Made by a program: the position numbers and the translations under genes. A stretch of 64,000 bases of DNA, from contig CM076847.1 in NCBI GenBank assembly GCA_039519185.1, positions 53,389,708 through 53,453,707 of the forward strand. Reading direction: 5' to 3'. Under the pieces are notes generated by a model. That model did not search any database, was not told where the DNA came from, and saw only the letters and a program-made list of their open reading frames with translations. The DNA comes from Astragalus membranaceus. Taxonomy: Eukaryota > Streptophyta > Magnoliopsida > Fabales > Fabaceae. Below are positions 57,530 through 64,000 of the stretch, piece after piece. Position 1 is the first letter of the stretch. The number at the start of each line of letters is the position of its first letter.

Positions 57530-57770
57530 ATGCGCACGACCCGTGCGTACCAGGGGCACGACCCGTGCGCCTGGCTCGGTTTCCGTTTTTAAAAATGTCA
57601 AACAGGGAGCACGATCCGTGCGTCCTAGGGGCACGATCCGTGCGCATGCGCACGATCCGTGCGTCCAGGGTGCACGAACCGTGCGCCTGGTGCGGGTTCA
57701 GTGTTTAAAAATGTCAAACAGGGCGCACGACCCGTGCGTCCCAGGGGCACGACCCGTGCGTGTGCTTCTG
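57530..57770. repeat. GCACG-N3-CGTGC palindrome array in A LTR
   Basis: About nine near-palindromes (gcacgacccgtgcg, gcacgatccgtgcg, gcacgaaccgtgcg) in blocks joined by a tgtcaaacagggcgc-type linker. CpG-rich; the unit could form cruciforms or bind a dimeric factor. Confidence 0.88.
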
Positions 57771-58166
57771 TCCAAATTTTTCAAAGTACCCTAAATGATT
57801 CCGTTTCGATTCCAATCCCCTCCTAATCCTTTCCTAACCCTTCTATAATGATATTAGGCTTATAATGCCATGATTTTGGGTGTGTTACAAAGGGTTTTAT
57901 AAAACGCTTTTTGGATGTCTAAACCGTTTCGAAAAACCGAATGATAGTACACGTGTGCGGATACGTTTTATTGCTAACAAATGGACTATGAGTCCTGTGT
58001 GATAAAGTAAAATTTAATGAACTAAATGTTCATAGTGTTGTAGATATACGAATATAGTATATCGAGTTGGGTGACGACCCATGTTTTGACATACTAGGCG
58101 GGGCAGTCATGCTCCCCCAACCTAGGCTCCGTGCCAATAGGAGAATGTACTATTGGTAAGGGGGTT

Positions 58167-58356
58167 CACCGGGTATATAGCACTGGATTGCAGTCGGTGT
58201 TATGTCATGAGTTTGTTGTACGTACACCGGGGTTTAGCACTTTATTGCAGTCGGTGTCGTACTGTGCGATACACCGGGGTTTAGCACTTTATTGCAGTCG
58301 GTGCCGCACTTTGTTTGTTCACGTTCACCGGGGTTAGCACTTTATTGCAGTCGGTG
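58167..58356 (+). repeat. CACCGG...GCAGTCGGTG hairpin repeats in A LTR
   Basis: Four units, each opening caccggg and closing ttgcagtcggtg, with a ttagcacttta-type centre. Ends are complementary (CACCG/CGGTG). Confidence 0.88.
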
Positions 58357-58806
58357 TCGTGTCGATTTTTTTAAAAATGATTATTAATTGAACCGAGAGA
58401 ATTAGCAGGGGTCTCGGTAGAACTCACTGAGATTGTATCTCACTGTTTAATTGTTGTTGTTTTACAGATAAACAGGGACAGAAGAAATCTCAGAGGCACG
58501 AGTAGGTGGCCCCGGGAAACAGATTATGACTTAGCTTTATGTTTAGTTTATTTTCCTTCTGTTGTCCATGTATCTCGGCACTATGACATTAGTGTCATGT
58601 TTGCCTTTCATTTCGCTTTCTTGTATGACTCTGACTACCATAGTTGCTGACAGGTTATGGTCTTGTTTGTATATAAGACTGTTTTGTTTTATTCAGCGAA
58701 AAATTTATAATGGTATTCAGTGTCTGAACAGGAAATAATATCTCTGATGTATGTTTAATGTGCACTTGGGTGTTTTTAATAAATAGAAATACCGGGGTGT
58801 TACAGT

Positions 58807-58818
58807 TGGTATCAGAGC
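58807..58818 (+). other. PBS of element A (initiator tRNA-Met)
   Basis: TGGTATCAGAGC, two bases after the LTR end. Confidence 0.95.
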
Positions 58819-58938
58819 GGTTCGACCTAGTCGGACTTAGCTTATAGGGTCTTTGCTTTTTCCAGTTGTGATTTTCTTAGTATGCTATTAGACATTGAGC
58901 TTGATCAACTTAATACTTTGTGCATATTTCGCAGAATC

Positions 58939-61900
58939 ATGGCCAGAAGAGGTAGAGGCGTTCCTCCTCCTGTTGATCCAAATTTTGAGTGGATGCAGAA
59001 TGTAATTGAGAACCAGCAGAAAATGATGCAAGACATGATGCTTATGCATCAGCAGCAACAAATCCTACAGCAAAATGCTCAGCAGCATCAAGCTCCAGAG
59101 CTACAAGTGAACCCAAGGAGAATTTTCACAGAGTTCCTGAAAATGAAGCCCTCCGAGTTTAGAGGTGGGCCGGATGTCATGAGAGCACAACATTGGCTGG
59201 ATGACATTGAAAAGATCTTTGTAACAATGCAAGTGACCGATGAAGACAAGTTGAGGTTGGCATCCCATATGTTGAAAGGGGAGGCCAATAACTGGTGGAC
59301 TAATGCTAGGGCCATGATGGAGACAATGGGAACTCCCCCGACTTGGGACAATTTCCGAACATCATTTTTAGATCAATTCTTCCCCACGGCTATGAGGTTG
59401 GATAAGGAAAATGAGTTTTTGACTTTTACACAAGGAGGCTTGACCGTGGGCCAATACACGGCTAAATTTGAAGAGTTGTATCAATTCTTCGGTTTAGCTG
59501 GATATGCCCCAAGTGACCAATGGAAAACTGACAGGTACAAATATGGGTTGAGAGAGGATATTGCTCAAAGTCTTAGCTCTTTTCCGAGAACCAACTATGC
59601 AGCCATGGTACAACAAGCTTATATCGCCGAAAGTGATTTGTCAAGGTTGTATGCAAGCAGAAAGGCATTCCATCAGAGCAAGAGGAACGCTGGATCATCT
59701 AGTTCTCAGATGGGTCCCAGGCATGACTCGGGGAAAGGAGGTAAGTACAAAGGGAAGCAGGTACAATCGTCTGATTCTGCACAGTTCAGAAATTGTAGAC
59801 TTTGTGGAAGATATCACCGTGGCGAGTGTCCGCCAAGGCCAGATCGGTGCTATGTTTGTAATGAAGAGGGACACTATGCAAATAAGTGCCCAACAAAGAA
59901 GAATCTGCAAAGAGCACCAAATGCTCCTAGTCAGGGGCGAATCAACACTCTAGATGCTCGAACCATCACACCTACTGATAATCTTCTGAGGGGTACGGGA
60001 TCTCTTTTTAATAATTCAGTCAATATTTTATATGATTCTGGTGCAACTCACTGTTTTATCTCGCAAGCATGTGTGGATCGGTTGGGACTAGCATTGTCTG
60101 AGCTATCCGAACCGATAACTATTTTAACTGCTGCCAAGGGTCGTGTCCAGACCCAATCATTATGTGAAAATTGCCTACTTGTCATAGGCGACAGACAATT
60201 TGTAGTAAAATTTATTTGCTTGCCTATGAGAAGCATGGACATTGTTCTGGGTATGAATTGGATGGCTGAAAATCATGTAACAATCAACTGTGCCAATCGA
60301 ACTATTAGCTTCGCCTCCGAATCCGTAGGATTGACACAGGCAGATGCTGAAGCGACGATATCTTACACCGAAGCAAGCCAGTCATTATTCCAAGGTGCGG
60401 AAGCTATTCTTATTATGTTATCTGCATCTACTGAAACGGGTTTAGATTTGTCATCTGTGCAAGTGGTAAATGAATTTCTAGATGTCTTTCCAGAAGAAGT
60501 TTCATCCTTACCTCCTGACCGAGAGGTAGAATTCTCAATAGAATTGATTCCTGGTACAGGATCAATCTCTATTGCTCCTTATAGAATGTCTCCTTTAGAG
60601 TTGAAGGAACTGAAGTCTCAACTTGAGGAATTGATATCGAAAAGGTTTATCCGACCGAGTGCTTCTCCATGGGGTGCTCCGGTGTTGCTAGTCAAAAAGA
60701 AGGATGGTAGCATGAGACTGTGCATAGATTATCGACAACTCAACAAAGTGACGATCAAGAATAAATATCCATTGCCAAGGATTGACGATTTGCTTGACCA
60801 ACTCCGGGGTGCCGTGGTATTTTCGAAAATTGATTTGAGGTCGGGCTATCATCAAATAAAGGTACGAGCCTTAGATATTCCGAAGACAGCTTTCCGTACG
60901 AGGTATGGACATTATGAGTTTGTAGTGATGCCCTTCGGCTTGACTAATGCTCCAGCGGTATTCATGGATTACATGAACCGAGTGTTTCACACGTACCTTG
61001 ATCAGTTTGTGGTAGTTTTTATTGATGATATTTTGGTGTACTCTAAGACCATTGAGGACCATGTTCAACATCTCCGCATTGTTCTGAACGTTCTCCGAGA
61101 AAAGAAATTGTATGCCAAGCCGTCGAAGTGTGACTTCTGGATGCCGGAAGTGAAGTTTTTGGGACACGTGATTTCCCAATCGGGAGTTGCTGTGGATCCC
61201 AGTAAAGTAGAAGCGGTGTTGAACTGGGAACGACCAACATCTGTTACAGAAATAAGAAGTTTCTTGGGTCTAGCTGGTTACTACAGGAGGTTTATCCAAG
61301 GTTTTTCACAATTGGTTCTTCCACTTACTCGGTTGACTCGCAAGGCCCAACCGTTTATATGGAATGCCGATTGTGAGGAATGTTTTCAAGAGTTGAAGGT
61401 TAGGTTGACTTCTGCTCCAATCCTAATTCTTCCAGATCCGTCCTTGGATTTTCAAATTTACAGCGATGCTTCTGGGAAGGGTTTGGGGTGTGTTCTCATG
61501 CAGAACCAACAAGTTGTAGCTTATGCCTCCAGACAGTTGAAGACTCATGAAGAGAATTATCCGACTCATGATTTGGAGTTGGCAGCTATTGTGTACGCAC
61601 TGAAGATTTGGAGACATTACCTGTATGGGTCTCGTTTCGAAGTCTTTAGTGATCATAAAAGCTTGAAATATTTGTTTGACCAGAAGGAGTTGAATAACAG
61701 GCAGAGAAGATGGGTGGAGTTTCTGAAGGATTATGACTTCGAACTGAAGTATCATCCGGGAAAAGCTAATGTTGTAGCCGATGCACTAAGTAGGAAATCC
61801 ATTCATATAGCAGGATTAATGATGCATGAAATGGAATTGTTGGAGTCTTTCCGGGACTTAAATGTGGAGTCAAAGCCAAAAAGGAACCGGTTGGTGTTGA

Positions 61901-63333
61901 GCCACATGAGGATCTCTAGTTCCATAAGGGATTCTATTCGCTTAGCACAGGAAGTTGATGTGAAACTACAATCACAGAAAGTGATGCCAGATTTTACCGA
62001 GGATAGTGATGGGGTTATTTGTTTCAACGGTAGGATCTGTGTGCCCGACGATGAGAGTATTAAAAAGCAAGTGCTAGAGGAAGCACACCGGAGTTTATTT
62101 TCTGTACATCCTGGATCCACCAAGATGTATAGAGATTTAAAACAAATGTATTGGTGGCCGGGAATGAAGTTAGAAATTGCTGAATTCGTATCACAATGCT
62201 TAACTTGTCAAAAAGTTAAGATAGAACATCAGAAGCCTGCTGGTCTGCTACGGTCACTAGACGTGCCAGTGTGGAAATGGGAAAACATTTCTATGGATTT
62301 TGTAATGGCGTTGCCAAGGTCTCAAGCCGGTAACGACTCCATTTGGGTAGTTGTGGATCGGTTAACTAAATCAGCTCATTTTATTCCAGTCCGTTCGAGC
62401 AGTAAAGTATCCAAGTTAGCTGAAGTGTATTTGAAGAACATAGTAAGGTTACACGGGGTTCCTACCAGTATAGTGTCGGATCGAGATCCGAAATTCACTT
62501 CTCGATTTTGGAAAGCTATGAATGAAGCAATGGGGACTAAAGTACTTCTTAGTACCGCTTACCACCCACAAACAGATGGTCAAACCGAGAGAACTATCCA
62601 GACATTAGAGGATATGCTTAGAGCTTCGGTACTTGATAACGGAAAGAAATGGGAGGATCATCTTCCATTGGTGGAATTCTCATATAACAACAGTTATCAT
62701 TCCAGTATCGGAATGGCACCTTTTGAAGCCTTGTATGGTAGGAAATGCAGGACTCCATTGTGTTGGTGGGAAGTAGGTGAGAACCGATTGTTAGGGCCCG
62801 AAATGGTTCACGACACTACTGAGAAGATCCGCCAGATCAGGGATAGAATGAAAACTGCTCAGAGCAGGCAAAAGAGCTATGCTGATAAAAGGAGAAGGCC
62901 GTTAGAGTTTGAGTCAGGTGATCATGTGTTTTTGAGATTATCACCAACAATTGGCACAGGTAGGGCATTACGGGTGAAGAAACTCAGTCCTCGGTATATT
63001 GGACCTTTCCAGATAATCGAACGAATAGGGCCTCTTGCATACCGTATTGCTTTGCCTCCACCATTGTCAAATTTGCATGATGTATTCCATGTGTCTCAGC
63101 TGCGGAAGTACATTCCCGATCCAAGTCAACCGCTAGATTTTGAAACGATTGACCTTCGACCGGACTTGTCCTTCCAACCTAATCCGAATTACATCATGGA
63201 ACGGGGCGAGAGGACGCTACGGACAAAGTCAATTCCCATTGTCAAGGTAGTATGGGATGGTTTTTCCGCCGAAGAAGCTACTTGGGAGTTGGAGGACGAT
63301 ATGCGGACTCGGTATCCGTATTTGTTCTCTTAA
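58939..63333 (+). CDS. gag-pol: Tekay-type gag-pol polyprotein, intact (1,464 aa)
   Basis: Makes all retrotransposon proteins as one precursor. The frame is open from 58882, but I choose the ATG at 58939 (MARRGRGVPPP) because the upstream part is leader and the same start is kept in element C. Gln-rich stretch, then gag core (about residues 70-190, WLDDIEKIF, GEANNWW, FLDQFFP). A short atypical knuckle (CRLCGRYHRGEC) precedes a CCHC knuckle CYVCNEEGHYANKC (304-317). Protease DSGA (D366). RT with KIDLRSGYHQ (D632) and FIDD (D696, D697). RNase H SDASGKGLG (D843). Integrase zinc finger from H1050 (HRSLFSVH ... CLTC), catalytic D1120, D1181, E1217 with the family's 35-residue spacing. GPF motif YIGPFQI, then the chromodomain-like tail VVWDGFSAEEATWELE to the stop. 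The tail is thought to tether integration to heterochromatin. No stops, frameshifts or missing catalytic residues seen; probably autonomous. Confidence 0.96.
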   Translation: MARRGRGVPPPVDPNFEWMQNVIENQQKMMQDMMLMHQQQQILQQNAQQHQAPELQVNPRRIFTEFLKMKPSEFRGGPDVMRAQHWLDDIEKIFVTMQVTDEDKLRLASHMLKGEANNWWTNARAMMETMGTPPTWDNFRTSFLDQFFPTAMRLDKENEFLTFTQGGLTVGQYTAKFEELYQFFGLAGYAPSDQWKTDRYKYGLREDIAQSLSSFPRTNYAAMVQQAYIAESDLSRLYASRKAFHQSKRNAGSSSSQMGPRHDSGKGGKYKGKQVQSSDSAQFRNCRLCGRYHRGECPPRPDRCYVCNEEGHYANKCPTKKNLQRAPNAPSQGRINTLDARTITPTDNLLRGTGSLFNNSVNILYDSGATHCFISQACVDRLGLALSELSEPITILTAAKGRVQTQSLCENCLLVIGDRQFVVKFICLPMRSMDIVLGMNWMAENHVTINCANRTISFASESVGLTQADAEATISYTEASQSLFQGAEAILIMLSASTETGLDLSSVQVVNEFLDVFPEEVSSLPPDREVEFSIELIPGTGSISIAPYRMSPLELKELKSQLEELISKRFIRPSASPWGAPVLLVKKKDGSMRLCIDYRQLNKVTIKNKYPLPRIDDLLDQLRGAVVFSKIDLRSGYHQIKVRALDIPKTAFRTRYGHYEFVVMPFGLTNAPAVFMDYMNRVFHTYLDQFVVVFIDDILVYSKTIEDHVQHLRIVLNVLREKKLYAKPSKCDFWMPEVKFLGHVISQSGVAVDPSKVEAVLNWERPTSVTEIRSFLGLAGYYRRFIQGFSQLVLPLTRLTRKAQPFIWNADCEECFQELKVRLTSAPILILPDPSLDFQIYSDASGKGLGCVLMQNQQVVAYASRQLKTHEENYPTHDLELAAIVYALKIWRHYLYGSRFEVFSDHKSLKYLFDQKELNNRQRRWVEFLKDYDFELKYHPGKANVVADALSRKSIHIAGLMMHEMELLESFRDLNVESKPKRNRLVLSHMRISSSIRDSIRLAQEVDVKLQSQKVMPDFTEDSDGVICFNGRICVPDDESIKKQVLEEAHRSLFSVHPGSTKMYRDLKQMYWWPGMKLEIAEFVSQCLTCQKVKIEHQKPAGLLRSLDVPVWKWENISMDFVMALPRSQAGNDSIWVVVDRLTKSAHFIPVRSSSKVSKLAEVYLKNIVRLHGVPTSIVSDRDPKFTSRFWKAMNEAMGTKVLLSTAYHPQTDGQTERTIQTLEDMLRASVLDNGKKWEDHLPLVEFSYNNSYHSSIGMAPFEALYGRKCRTPLCWWEVGENRLLGPEMVHDTTEKIRQIRDRMKTAQSRQKSYADKRRRPLEFESGDHVFLRLSPTIGTGRALRVKKLSPRYIGPFQIIERIGPLAYRIALPPPLSNLHDVFHVSQLRKYIPDPSQPLDFETIDLRPDLSFQPNPNYIMERGERTLRTKSIPIVKVVWDGFSAEEATWELEDDMRTRYPYLFS

Positions 63334-63370
63334 GGTATGTTGTGTCTAATTTTGAGGACAAAATTCTTTC

Positions 63371-63383
63371 AAGTTGGGGAGAA
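63371..63383 (+). other. PPT of element A
   Basis: aagttggggagaa directly before the 3' LTR. Confidence 0.92.
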
Positions 63384-64000
63384 TGTAACATCCTCAAAAT
63401 AATTAGACGAAATATTTGGATGTTAACCCAATGGGGATAATTTAGTACCTGACTGGTAAATTTATTTAGTGCAAAAATTATTTACTGGATAACATTAAGT
63501 CGTTAACCGGATAATACGGATCAAGGAAGTTTCGGATTCGAAATAAAGGATCAAGATCAATATGGTAATTGGACCACGCTACCACTAATTTATTAATTAA
63601 ATATGTGTTTGTGTGTGTGTGTGTTAAAATAAAAGAAAGAAAAGAAGAAAGGAAAGAAAGAAGAAAAACGCAGAGAAGAGGAAAGAAGAAAAGAAAGGAG
63701 AAGAGAAAGGAGAAGAGAAAGAAGAAAGAAGAAGAAGAAGAAGGATCACTCCCCCAAGCCCCAAAATTCACCATCTTCATCATCTCACTCTCCTCATCAT
63801 AACCCAAGAGCTAGGTAAGATTTCATCCGGTTTTTCCCCTATTTTATGGCCTACGAATTTGGGGAGGTTTTGGAGGTGATTTGGCGAAATCGTGAATTGT
63901 GTGATCAAATTGATGATTGAATCATGCTTAGGAGCGAAGCTAGGAGCGGATTGAACGCGATTAGAAGCTCGGAACGAAGTTAGGAGCGGTTCGGTGTTGT
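63384..64000 (+). repeat. 3' LTR of element A, first 617 bp
   Basis: Matches 56567-57183 with no difference that I can see; cut by the window end. Confidence 0.96.

Larger units (their letters stand above)
56567..58804 (+). repeat. 5' LTR of element A
   Basis: 2,238 bp, TGTAACATCC to GGGGTGTTACA. Landmarks: purine-rich tract (56811-56930), gtgagttttactcacg block (57250), palindrome array (57530-57770), hairpin repeats (58167-58356). The pyrimidine/purine-tract ORFs are spurious. Confidence 0.96.
56567..64000 (+). mobile_element. Element A: intact, young Tekay-type chromovirus (3' LTR runs off window)
   Basis: 5' LTR 56567-58804, PBS, leader, one uninterrupted gag-pol frame 58939-63333, PPT 63371-63383, 3' LTR from 63384. 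The visible 617 bp of the 3' LTR show no difference from 56567-57183. Expected total about 9 kb. The five bases before it are gtttc; the matching duplication would lie outside the window. It has inserted into a Tat integrase remnant. Confidence 0.96.

Noticed and set aside
56567..58804. Chromovirus sequence as an endogenous pararetrovirus or other virus
   Set aside because: LTRs, PBS, PPT, integrase and 5-bp target duplications identify LTR retrotransposons; no movement or coat protein and no envelope gene is seen.

Overview
The window looks like an intergenic block from a large, repeat-rich plant nuclear genome, probably a eudicot; I cannot name the species. Almost every base that can be assigned belongs to LTR retrotransposons. 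Ty3/Gypsy chromoviruses of the Tekay/Del type dominate (gag-protease-RT-RNase H-integrase with a C-terminal chromodomain-like tail, primed by initiator tRNA-Met). Minus-strand Tat/Ogre-like Gypsy pieces, a CACTA transposon end, a SINE, a Copia-like LTR and many satellite-like arrays inside LTRs make up the rest. I found no convincing intact host gene, rRNA, functional tRNA or CRISPR.

Layout. 1-946: 5' end of a minus-strand Tat-like gag, open to the window edge, with its PBS, then its LTR to about 1336. 1337-2655: decayed plus-strand Tekay-like LTR. 2656-6855: element F, a minus-strand Tekay element reduced to 3' LTR plus integrase/RNase H. 6856-7066: terminal piece of a CACTA transposon. 7067-9162 and 43364-45993: two halves of one minus-strand Ogre-like element. 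They are split by element C, a plus-strand Tekay element (9163-43358) with matching 5-bp target duplications (atttt).

Element C holds four further events. A tandem family-2 complex (B, 11773-22130) replaces part of its gag and is joined through copied filler DNA. A solo LTR sits in its integrase (25067-27514). A nearly complete family-2 element (D, 29331-40017) and another solo LTR (40177-42783) sit in its 3' LTR. D and both solo LTRs have perfect 5-bp target duplications.

45994-51633: element E, a family-2 deletion derivative lacking RT and RNase H, whose 5' LTR carries five 162-bp tandem repeats. 51634-56566 is the least TE-dense part: an exon-like fragment, a SINE with 16-bp target duplications, a decayed coiled-coil ORF, a Copia-like LTR with a duplicated TATA region, and a ruined Tat integrase. 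56567-64000: element A, a young Tekay element with an uninterrupted 1,464-residue polyprotein and LTRs identical over the visible 617 bp.

Order of events. The Ogre-like element came first, then C, then B, D and the solo LTRs inside C. A is among the youngest insertions. Element A is the only copy whose coding capacity appears complete, and its relatives show successive decay: nonsense codons, internal deletions, LTR-LTR recombination to solo LTRs, and end-joining scars.
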